NCBI GenBank assembly: GCA_040902425.1
Contig: JBBDXI010000062.1
Location: 1-24,352 of the forward strand
Direction: 5' to 3'
DNA from: JBBDXI01 sp040902425
GTDB taxonomy: Bacteria > Planctomycetota > Phycisphaerae > Phycisphaerales > UBA1924
Length of the DNA: 24,352 bases
Every line of letters begins with the position of its first letter. The first letter of the stretch is position 1. Below the pieces are notes generated by a model, which saw only the letters and a list, made by a program, of their open reading frames with translations, had not been told where the DNA came from and ran no database searches. A program made the translations under genes and the position numbers. Positions 9,014 to 17,393 of the stretch are shown here, in pieces.

Positions 9014-9616
9014 ATGGACGGTGCGCCCACCAACCCCCGCTCGCCCCTGACCCCCCTCGAAGGGCCCGACGCGGCCTGCGGCCAGGGCCCCTCCTGCCGC
9101 CTCAACCTCCTCCTCTCCTACGCCGGCTGGCAGCCCCACTCCTGGGCCGACCGCCTCCCCGTCCTCCTCCAGCCCATGGGCATCCGCGCCCTCCGCGCCA
9201 GCAGCGGCCGCGAGGCCTCCCAGCTCATCCACGTCTACCCCGTCCACGTCGCCGTCGTCGACCTCGCGATCCCGCTGGAGGCCGCATCCGGCCCGGCTTG
9301 CCAGGCCGATTCCTTGCCCCCCACATCCGACATCCGACATCCGACATCCGACATCCGCCCCACCATCCGCCCCACGGAGGAGGCCGGCATCCGCATCCTC
9401 GAACTCCTCGCCCGCCTCGACAGCCCGCCCCCCATCCTCGTCATCAAGCGCTCCCGCACCCACCGCGACGACTCCCGCGAGATCGCCGCCGCGCTGCGCG
9501 CCAACGCCTTCGCCGTCCTCGACCGCCCCCGAGACACCCCCGACCTCGAGCGCCTCCTCGACACCCTCCGCCGCTGCCTCGACCGCCACTACCGAGGCCG
9601 CTGGCCCCTCTCCTAG
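9014..9616 (+). CDS. Degenerate receiver-domain (CheY-like) protein with a repeat insertion
   Basis: The 200-residue product has a receiver-like order of strands and helices: LNLLLSYAGW (beta 1), GIRALRASSGREASQLI, then VHVAVVDLAIP with a possible phosphoacceptor D83. GIRILELLARL, PPILVIKRS, AFAVLDRP and LERLLDTLRRCL follow. The acidic pair normally at the end of beta 1 is missing and the usual K-P appears as R-P, so ordinary phosphorylation is doubtful. Between beta 3 and helix 3 an extra stretch of about 30 residues contains PTSDIRHPTSDIRP, encoded by five copies of a 7-bp repeat. No output domain is seen. ATG 9014 is chosen; a TTG at 8996 has no support. It lies about 90 bp upstream of groES, same strand. 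Confidence 0.6.
   Translation: MDGAPTNPRSPLTPLEGPDAACGQGPSCRLNLLLSYAGWQPHSWADRLPVLLQPMGIRALRASSGREASQLIHVYPVHVAVVDLAIPLEAASGPACQADSLPPTSDIRHPTSDIRPTIRPTEEAGIRILELLARLDSPPPILVIKRSRTHRDDSREIAAALRANAFAVLDRPRDTPDLERLLDTLRRCLDRHYRGRWPLS
9323..9357 (+). repeat. 7-bp tandem array (ACATCCG x5) inside the receiver gene
   Basis: Five perfect copies of ACATCCG. Three units span seven codons, so the peptide TSDIRHP repeats. The array plus its left flank from about 9285, beginning GCATCCG, forms the extra loop of the receiver protein. The same heptamer, on the same DNA strand, occurs inside the minus-strand sigma gene at 23790-23821. Confidence 0.95.
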
Positions 9617-9629
9617 CGACCGTCCTTCC

Positions 9630-9656
9630 ATAGGCCCTATGAGACCTATAGGTCCT
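9630..9656. repeat. 9-bp array with palindromes upstream of groES
   Basis: Units ATAGGCCCT, ATGAGACCT and ATAGGTCCT run in tandem. They contain the perfect 12-bp palindrome GACCTATAGGTC. The segment is unusually AT-rich for this window and lies 53 bp before the groES ATG, so it could also act as an operator. No CIRCE element is visible. Confidence 0.75.
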
Positions 9657-9709
9657 ATCCGTTCCCCCCAGCACACCACAACCAGACGACCCTTTCCGGA
9701 GATCGAAGA

Positions 9710-10036
9710 ATGTCCAAGACCGCCACCGCCCCCAAGAGCAGCAAGATCAACGTCCGCCCCCTGGGCGACAAGGTCCTCGTCCGCCGCGACGACCCGGAGA
9801 AGAAAACCTCCACCGGCATCTTCCTCCCCGAGTCCAGCAAGGACAAGCCCAAGTCCGGCGTCATCGAGGCCGTCGGCGACGGCGCCCTCAACACCGAGAC
9901 CGGCGAGCGAATCCCCCTCAGCGTCCGCAAGGGCGACCGCGTCATCTTCTCCAGCTACGCCGGCACCGAGGTCAAGCTGAACGACCAGGAACTCCTCATC
10001 ATGAGCGAGGACGACATCCTCGCCGTGGTGGACTGA
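9710..10036 (+). CDS. groES: Co-chaperonin GroES
   Basis: The 108-residue protein has the GroES layout: NVRPLGDKVLVRRDDPEKKT at the start of the fold, a mobile loop region STGIFLPES, SGVIEAVGDG, KGDRVIFSSYAGTEVKLNDQ and a C-terminal EDDILAVVD. It carries a short extra N-terminus (SKTATAPKSS) relative to the usual 95-97 residues. GroES caps the GroEL chamber during ATP-driven folding. GGAGA lies a few bases before the ATG. Unusually, groEL is not immediately downstream: a 70-aa gene and a 184-bp inverted repeat intervene, about 490 bp in all. Confidence 0.96.
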   Translation: MSKTATAPKSSKINVRPLGDKVLVRRDDPEKKTSTGIFLPESSKDKPKSGVIEAVGDGALNTETGERIPLSVRKGDRVIFSSYAGTEVKLNDQELLIMSEDDILAVVD

Positions 10037-10053
10037 ACCGCCGGGGTGCCCCA

Positions 10054-10085
10054 CTCCGTCACTGCGTCCCTCCGTCACTGCGTCA
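10054..10085 (+). repeat. 8-bp tandem array before the 70-aa gene
   Basis: Alternating units CTCCGTCA, CTGCGTCC, CTCCGTCA, CTGCGTCA end seven bases before the ATG at 10093, taking the place where a ribosome binding site would be expected. Confidence 0.88.
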
Positions 10086-10092
10086 CTGCACC

Positions 10093-10305
10093 ATGACCCC
10101 CGACCAGCTCCGCACCGCCCTCCGCGAACTCAACGGCGAACGCGCCGCCACCTTCGCCTTCATCGGCCTGGCCGACCACGTCGTCGTCCACAGCGCCATG
10201 CTCATCCCCGATGAGCCCGACCACCTCGTCAAGGTCACCGACGGCAAGTCCGTCTTCATCATCGACGCCGACCGCGTCGCCTGGATCAGGATCGGATTGA
10301 AGTAG
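10093..10305 (+). CDS. Small unknown protein between groES and groEL
   Basis: A 70-residue protein with well-formed sequence: TPDQLRTALRELNGERAATF, then FIGLADHVVVHSAM, PDEPDHLVKVTDGKSVFII and DADRVAWIRIGLK. It looks like a compact alpha/beta domain with a strand-rich C-terminal half, no signal peptide and no membrane segment. I do not recognise the family. It lies on the same strand as groES and groEL and follows groES by 56 bp, so co-transcription is likely. No Shine-Dalgarno is seen; the 8-bp array fills the region before the ATG. C-rich third codon positions match neighbouring real genes. Confidence 0.7.
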   Translation: MTPDQLRTALRELNGERAATFAFIGLADHVVVHSAMLIPDEPDHLVKVTDGKSVFIIDADRVAWIRIGLK

Positions 10306-10314
10306 AACCAAGAC

Positions 10315-10498
10315 TCACCGCGGAGTTCGCGGAGAGCGCAGAGACGAGAAGAGAAGAAGCCACAGATGGCCCAGATCAACCCAGATAGAGGGAGCCTTGT
10401 GGGGCGGTTTCTCGCCGCTACCCATCCGGGTCCATCTGGGACATCTGCGGCTTCTTCTCTTCCCCTCCACTCCGCGCCCTCCGCGCTCTCCGCGGTGA
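10315..10498. repeat. 184-bp imperfect inverted repeat upstream of groEL
   Basis: The left arm (10315-10388) and right arm (10421-10498) are imperfect reverse complements over more than 70 bases. Both ends read TCACCGCGGAG inward. Both arms contain GAAGAGAAGAAGCC followed by CAGATG and CCCAGAT blocks. The arms are themselves built of near-tandem GCGGAG units. The central 32 bases contain a small hairpin (GGCG/CGCC). No open frame is evident. The element ends 24 bp before the groEL ATG, with AAAGGAAA left as ribosome binding site, so an RNA containing groES and groEL would carry a very long hairpin between them. It resembles a MITE-like or repeat-derived element. Confidence 0.88.
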
Positions 10499-10522
10499 AC
10501 TGAAACGAAAGGAAACTGTCCC

Positions 10523-12166
<1,644 letters not shown>

Positions 12167-12190
12167 CCCGGCCGAGCCAGTTGCGAACCG

Positions 12191-12225
12191 CGGCCCCGGT
12201 CCGTTTGACCGGGGCCGTTTGTTTT
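12191..12225 (+). terminator. Intrinsic terminator of groEL
   Basis: CGGCCCCGGTC (12191-12201) pairs perfectly with GACCGGGGCCG (12207-12217) around CGTTT, and TTTGTTTT follows. This is the cleanest rho-independent terminator in the window and closes the groES-groEL unit. Confidence 0.93.
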
Positions 12226-12235
12226 GGGAGGCTGA

Positions 12236-12339
12236 TGGGACGCGTGAGACTATTGGGACAAGTGGGACCTGTGGGAGCAGTCAGTCAGCGGTAAGTGATA
12301 AGGGTCCCACCCGTCCCACAAGTCCCACCCGTCCCACCG
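12236..12339. repeat. Inverted pair of 9-bp arrays
   Basis: Left side (12236-12280): five 9-bp units starting TGGGAC, or the variants TGAGAC and TGGGAG. Right side (12304-12339): four units starting GTCCCAC. The two sides are reverse complements of each other around a 23-bp centre (TCAGTCAGCGG and neighbours), so the block can fold into one large hairpin. It separates the groEL terminator from the four-helix-bundle gene. The unit TGAGAC also appears in the 9-bp array at 9630-9656. Confidence 0.85.
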
Positions 12340-12359
12340 ATCCCCGGGAGGGCACCCCC

Positions 12360-12922
12360 GTGCCAACCAACCCCGACCGCTTCATCCCCCCGCACGGCGG
12401 CTACCGCTCCCTGCTCTCCTACCAGCGGGCCGAGATCGTCTACGACATCACCGTCCGCTTCTGCCAGCGCTTCCTCCCGCGCACCGACCGCACCATCGAC
12501 CAGATGGTCCAGGCCGCCCGCTCCGGCAAGCAGAATATCGCCGAGGGCAGCGCCGCCTCCGGCACCTCCAAGGAAATGGAGATCAAGCTCACCGGCGTCG
12601 CCCGAGCCAGCCTCGAGGAGAGCTGCTCATCGACTACCACGACTTCCTGCGCACCCGCCGCCTCCCCGTCTGGGCCAAGGACTCAAAGGAGGCGCAGTAC
12701 GTCCGGCGCCTGTCGCGCCGCCCGGGCGTCACCTACGAGGCCTACCGCGACATCATCGACTCCCGCCCCGCGCCCGTCGTCGCCAACATCGCCATCTGCC
12801 TGATCCACCAGGCCACCTTCCTCCTCGCCCGCCAGCTCCGCTCCCTGGAGGCCGAGTTCGTCAAAACCGGCGGCCTCCGCGAGGCGATGACGCGGGCGCG
12901 GCTGAAGACCAGGACGCGATAG
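12360..12922 (+). pseudogene. Four-helix-bundle suffix-domain protein, frameshifted
   Basis: From GTG 12360, with GGGAGG eight bases upstream, the frame encodes FIPPHGGYRSLLSYQRAE, IVYDITVRFCQRFLP, TIDQMVQAARSGKQNIAEGS and GTSKEMEIKLTGVARASLEE. This is typical of the four-helix-bundle (S23/Avd-like) family with a suffix domain. After GAGGAG at 12615-12620 two extra bases (AG) shift the frame. The correct continuation LLIDYHDFLRTRRLPVWAKD, later AICLIHQATFLLARQLRSLE, is found in another frame from 12623 to the TAG at 12920-12922. Repaired, the product would be about 186 residues. Family members occur free-standing, inside 23S rRNA intervening sequences, or in retroelements; no retroelement is visible here. 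Either a real inactivation or a sequencing indel. Confidence 0.82.
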
Positions 12923-12925
12923 TGA

Positions 12926-12962
12926 GTGGCGGGGCCGCTGCTGACGACCGAGGCCGCGATCG
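12926..12962 (+). pseudogene. Remnant of a groEL 3' end
   Basis: Bases 12926-12961 translate to VAGPLLTTEAAI, matching 11 of 12 residues of VAGLLLTTEAAI near the GroEL C-terminus. Over 37 bases, 30 are identical to groEL, and five of the seven differences are synonymous third positions. Homology stops at both ends: an in-frame TGA precedes it, and the sequence after ATCG diverges. It starts four bases after the stop of the frameshifted gene. I read it as a leftover of a second groEL or of an old rearrangement. Confidence 0.5.
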
Positions 12963-13026
12963 GCGATCAGGCAGAAGACAGTTGCGCTCCGCAGGGAAGC
13001 CCAGTAGGCGGCGCGCCCACTCCCGA

Positions 13027-14469
13027 TCAGGGCGTATTGGCGCGGGCCTTGGCAATGGACGCTTCCAAGTCCCGGGCGCCGGTTGGGTCGAGCCGTCGCA
13101 GACTGGCGAGTTCCTCTTCGGCCGCGGAGAAATCGCGGAGCGCGACGTACAAGAGTCCCAGGCCGTAGTGCGTCGGGGCGTGGGCGGGGTCCAGGTCGGC
13201 GGCGGTGCGGTAGGCCTTCAGGGCGGCCACTGGGTTCCGCAGGTGTGCCATGACCACACCGCGGGTGAAGTGGGCGAGGGCCGAGGTGGGGAAGCGCCGG
13301 ACGAGGCGCTCGCTGTCGCTGGCCGCCTGGGCGGCGTAGCCGGCTTGGGTCATGCACTGGAGGACGCTGCTCCAGAGTTCGAGGGAGTGCGGGTCGCCGT
13401 TGACGGCCGCGGAGAGGTCGGGGACAGCATCGCGGTAGCGCCCTTCGCGCATCGCCTTCATGCCGCGGTCCCTGGCCTGGATGTACCTGAGGCCGCCGGG
13501 GTCGATCCTGGCGGCCCGCGCTTCGGCGGCGGCGCCCTCGTCATCCCTGCCCCTGGCGCGGAGGAGGGCGGCCAGGGAGAGCGAGTGATGGGCCGTGGGC
13601 CCGGCGGCGGCGTGGGTGGCCGCCTCCAGCGCGGCGTCGCTGTCGCCCGCGCCCTTGTAGTTGGCCAGCAGGTGCCCCCATGCGGGCCAGCAATCGGGGG
13701 ACTCGGCGACGGCCTCGCGGAGGATGCGCATGGCCTCTTCGAGGCGCTGGCCCTCGATCGTGAGGGCGGTGGACATGGCCAGGTTGGCGCGCCCGAAGCG
13801 CGTGAGGGGCGTGCGGTCCCACTCCTCCAGCGGCACGGGGCTCCCGGAGCGCAGCGCCTCGATCTGGGCGGCGGTGCCGCCGAAGGCCTTGCCGGGCATG
13901 CCGAAGTTGACGAGGCCCAGGACGCGCCCGCGGGCGTCCACGACAGGGCTGCCGCTGAAGCCCACCACAATGCCCCGCGTCATGTTGAGGTCGAGGATTG
14001 GGCCGCTGTACTCCAGGTCGCGCTGGCACTGGAGGACCCCTTCCAGCGGGGGACCCTCGGCGAGGCCCGGAGACCCGATGACGCGCACGGGCGTGCCATC
14101 GGGGGGGGCGCCCACGGCCAGGGGGAGGGTGCGGCCGTCGAAGGGAGGGTGGGCCCGGTGCACGGCGATGTCGGCGCGCTCGTCAGCCCCGAGGAGGTGG
14201 GTGAGCGTGTGGCTGGCCCCGTCGGGCATGAGGATCGTGGCGTGGCGGCCGATGCGGGCCACGTGCCAGCAGGTGACGACCTCGGTGGGGCTGATCCAGA
14301 ACCCGGTGGCGGCGTTGAGCCCTTGGCCGTCGGCGTCGGTCAGACGGATGCGCCCGACCGCGGGCTCGGGGAACGGGGCGGGGAGCCGAGCGGGGGGGGC
14401 GGGGGGCTGGGCCTGGGCCGCGCCCCAGGCGCCGAGGATGGCGGCCAGAATGGAGACCCAGGCAGGCAC
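13027..14469 (-). CDS. Secreted trypsin-like serine protease with C-terminal TPRs
   Basis: The 480-residue product starts at GTG 14469, giving a signal peptide (VPAWVSILAAILGAWGAAQA). The protease domain shows a full triad: H69 in VVTCWHVA, D100 in ERADIAVHRA and S172 in GFSGSPVVD, as in HtrA-like S1 proteases. No PDZ domain follows. Residues from about 220 to the end are helical repeats with TPR character, such as EAMRILREAVAESPDCWPAW, DAVPDLSAAVNGDPHSLELW, ALKAYRTAADLDPAHAPTHY and GLLYVALRDFSAAEEELASL. TPRs may bring substrates or partners to the protease in the periplasm. It lies 31 bp downstream of the broken methylase-nuclease gene, same strand, and may be co-transcribed. No good ribosome binding site is visible. 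Confidence 0.85.
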   Translation of the reverse strand: MPAWVSILAAILGAWGAAQAQPPAPPARLPAPFPEPAVGRIRLTDADGQGLNAATGFWISPTEVVTCWHVARIGRHATILMPDGASHTLTHLLGADERADIAVHRAHPPFDGRTLPLAVGAPPDGTPVRVIGSPGLAEGPPLEGVLQCQRDLEYSGPILDLNMTRGIVVGFSGSPVVDARGRVLGLVNFGMPGKAFGGTAAQIEALRSGSPVPLEEWDRTPLTRFGRANLAMSTALTIEGQRLEEAMRILREAVAESPDCWPAWGHLLANYKGAGDSDAALEAATHAAAGPTAHHSLSLAALLRARGRDDEGAAAEARAARIDPGGLRYIQARDRGMKAMREGRYRDAVPDLSAAVNGDPHSLELWSSVLQCMTQAGYAAQAASDSERLVRRFPTSALAHFTRGVVMAHLRNPVAALKAYRTAADLDPAHAPTHYGLGLLYVALRDFSAAEEELASLRRLDPTGARDLEASIAKARANTP

Positions 14470-14500
14470 GCACGATGGTAGGGGCGGAGGCGCGCCGGCC

Positions 14501-17221
14501 TCAGAGCCTTCGGCGCCGCCGGACCGGGCCGCTCGCCAGGGGCGCGACGAGCCGCTCGTAGAGCCCAAAGAGAAACTCAAGGCGCTGGCGCTCAGTTGCG
14601 AACGGCTGCGGGCGGTAGCAGCGATCAACCCTGCGGTCGAGTTCGGTGTGGGCATCGCGAAGGGCGGGGGGCATGGCGTTGGGGTCGTAGAGGTCGGCCA
14701 GAGTGGAGCTGGGGAAGCGGGCCCGGGCATCGAGGACGGCCCCGGCGGTCTCCTCGACGCGCTGGGGCTGGCCCTCGGTCGCGCCCTGCGGCCAGGGGAA
14801 GTTGTTGTAGACCAGTTTGGCCGAGTATCGGTAGTCGGATTTGAGACGGCCGCAGACCTGGCGGACCCAGGCCATGTGCATGGCGGAGGTAAGGATGCCG
14901 AAGTGGTAGAGGGTGGCGCCCTGGATGATCTTGACGAGGTTGCTGGCCAGAATTCCGGGGCTCGACGAACCCGATCGGGATGTAGGGCCGCCGCTCCGAA
15001 CTGACCTCGGGCACCACAAGGTACCGCTCGGCGGGCATGTTCTCGACATGGACGCGCGTGGGGGTGTTCGCGATCTGGCGCGTCGGCGCGCTGCGGCTGG
15101 CGGCGCGGAAGCGCCGAACGGCTTCAACGCGATCCAGGCAGTGCGGCATGCGGCGGAGGGCATCGGGCGGACAGTCGCCGAGCCAGAGGCACCACCGCTC
15201 GATTCCATTGATGAACTCTTCCGAGCCGATCCAGCGCCGGAAGAACGGCGCCGCCGCGGGCTCCAGCGCCAGGAACTCGCGTCGCTCCTCCGGGGTGAAC
15301 AGGTATTGCCCATCGTCGATCGGCTTGTTGCCGATGGCGATCTCGGGGACGTTGCAGAGCGGGCGCGAGCGGTTGCGGACGGCCGTATTGGAGCCCTCGA
15401 CCAGATAGGGCCCGATGTTGCGGGCGTCGGCCACAGTGGGGTGCTCGGGATCGGTCTCGTAGTCGAAGATGCGCTTGCCCGGCCGGTCGGCGATGCCCCA
15501 GCCGACGATGACGACGTGCACATGGGCGCGCCCGCGGGCCTCGCTCATCCACTCGAAGGTGCGGTGTGCGAAGTGGATGATGACGCCGCGGCGGAAGAGT
15601 TCGCTCCACAGGACGCCGACCTGCTCGCCCTGGGTGATGGAGTTGGTGGAGACGAAGGCGATGCGGATGGCACGGTTGCGCTGGCAGTAGTCGATGGCCT
15701 TGAAGTACCAGCCGGTGACGTAGTCGAGGAGGCCGGCATGAGGCACGGCGCCGGCGACGGCCTGCGTGTCGGCGCGTTGGGCGGGGGTCTGGTACTTGGC
15801 GCCGACGAAGGGCGGGTTTCCGAGGATATGGGTGCATCGCTCGGCGGGCAGGACACCATTCCAGTCGATTTCGAGCGCATTGGCCTGGCGGATGCGAGGA
15901 GAGGTTGCGAGCGGGACCGTGGCTCTCGAGCCGCCGTAGCGCTCGAAGAGTTCCTGGTTCATCTGGTGGTCCATCAGCCAAAGGCCGACTTCGGCGATTC
16001 GGACGGGCCACTCTTCGAGTTCGATGCCGAACATCTGGGCCACGGTCACCTGACCGGCGGGGCAGAGGGTCACCTCCTCGGGCGCATCGCCGTAGCGTGC
16101 GGAGAGGACCTCCATCTCGAGGCGGCGGAGCTCGCGGTAGGCGATGACGAGGAAGTTCCCGCACCCGCAGGCGGGGTCGAGGAGGCGCATGTCGCTGATG
16201 GCGTCGAACTCGGCGCGGAGGTCGTCGAGGACGAGGGAGCGGATGAGCTTCAGGATGTCTCGCTCGGAGGTGTAGTGGGCCCCGATCTGCCGGCGTTCCC
16301 GGGGCAGCATGATGTTCTGGAAGAGCGAGCCGAAGACGGCGGGGCTGATCTTCTCCCAGCGGAAGCGGCAACACTCCAGCAGCGCGGTCCGCATTGCGGC
16401 GTTGAAATCGGGGAACGCCAGGCGCTCTGCGAAGAGTTCGCCGTTGACGTAAGGGAAGGCCGCGAGATCCTCGTCGAGACCTGGCGGGCGCGGCGTGGCC
16501 CGATTGAGGACATCAAACAGGTGGTTGAGGCGAGCGCCCAGGTCCGAGCCATCATCGCGGGTGCGGTTGACGATGAACTGGCGGAATGAATCGGGCTCGA
16601 AGATCCCGGTGTCCTCGGCGAAGAGGCAGAAGAGGATGCGGACCATGAAGCGCTGGAGGTCGTGGCCGGCGTAGCAGCCCTCCTCGAGGCGGTCGTGGAG
16701 ATTGGCGAGGAGCTCGGTGGCCTTGAAGTTGGCGGGGTCTTCCTCATCGATTCGGCGGGTTTCGTAACCGGCGATAAACGCAAAATGGCGGATGAAGCGG
16801 TGCAGGTCGTGGAGCCGGAACTCGATCGTCTGGCGGGCGGGGTCGGGCTCTTCCAGGTCGTGGAGGGCGATCCGGGCGAAATCGGAGACGATGATGTATC
16901 TCGGAACATCGGCGGCCCGGCCGTCGTTCTGGAGGTTCAGGATGTATCCCTGTGCCTGCGTCTGAGCGCGGGAGAGATCGCGCCCGCGGGACTTGTGCTC
17001 GGCTATGAGCTTGCCCGGCCAGAGGAGGTCGATGAAGTCGGTGTCGCCGGTGAGGTTTCGGACGGGTCCTCGAAGGCCGCGACGGTGCGGCGGCGGATGC
17101 CGAAGACCTCGAAGAACTCGTTCCAGAACGTCTGGGCCTCGGCGCGTTTGCGGGCGGCGTCCTGCCAGTTGCGGGCGAAGGTGACGGAGCGCTGGCGAAT
17201 GTCGTTCCAAGAGAGCGGCAC
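14501..17221 (-). pseudogene. MmeI-like type II restriction-modification enzyme with two frameshifts
   Basis: Read through two indels, this is about 906 residues, the size of MmeI-family enzymes that join nuclease, adenine methylase and target recognition in one chain. The start is GTG 17221 with GGAG five bases before it (SWNDIRQRSVTFARNWQD). A base appears lost near 17064-17066 (EDP in one frame, VRNLTGDTDFIDL in the next). The middle frame has the nuclease signature D-x9-EHK (codons at 17028-17030 and 16992-17000), methylase motif I DPACGCGNF near 16151-16179, and motif IV NPPF at 15807-15818. An extra C near 14957-14960 shifts the frame again, after IPIGFVEP. The last part (ILASNLVKIIQGATLYHFG, RLKSDYRYSAKLVYNNFPWP) continues to the TGA at 14501-14503. 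Both indels are in C/G runs, so sequencing error is possible. Confidence 0.85.
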
Positions 17222-17393
17222 ACGGGCTCCAGAAGAGAGAGAACGGTGGTCAAGAGGATATCGGTGCGCGAGGCCGACTCACCCTATCGCAGTCTTGGTC
17301 GCTGCCAGCGGCCGCGCCGCCCCCAAACCCCCTGCCGGGAGGCGCCTGGGGCGGGTTGGTGGCCGCGGGTCGTTCTACGGTCGCGGGCGGCCC

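Noticed and set aside
9323..9357. CRISPR array
   Set aside because: Units are 7 bp and directly adjacent, with no spacers; the other arrays (7-9 bp units) fail for the same reason.
9617..9709. CIRCE (HrcA) operator before groES
   Set aside because: No TTAGCACTC/GAGTGCTAA pair is present; the palindromes there are part of a 9-bp array.
12360..12962. Diversity-generating retroelement, because Avd proteins are four-helix bundles
   Set aside because: No reverse transcriptase, template repeat or variable-repeat target gene is visible, and the sequence fits the suffix-domain branch of the family.
12295..14481. 728-codon plus-strand open frame across the groEL remnant and the protease gene
   Set aside because: It is antisense to the protease with its complete catalytic triad, and its own translation is Gly/Ala/Arg-rich without domains.
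14913..16589. 558-codon plus-strand open frame opposite the restriction-modification gene
   Set aside because: Opposite strand carries the D-x9-EHK, DPACGCGNF and NPPF motifs; this frame has only Asp/Gly/Val-rich sequence.
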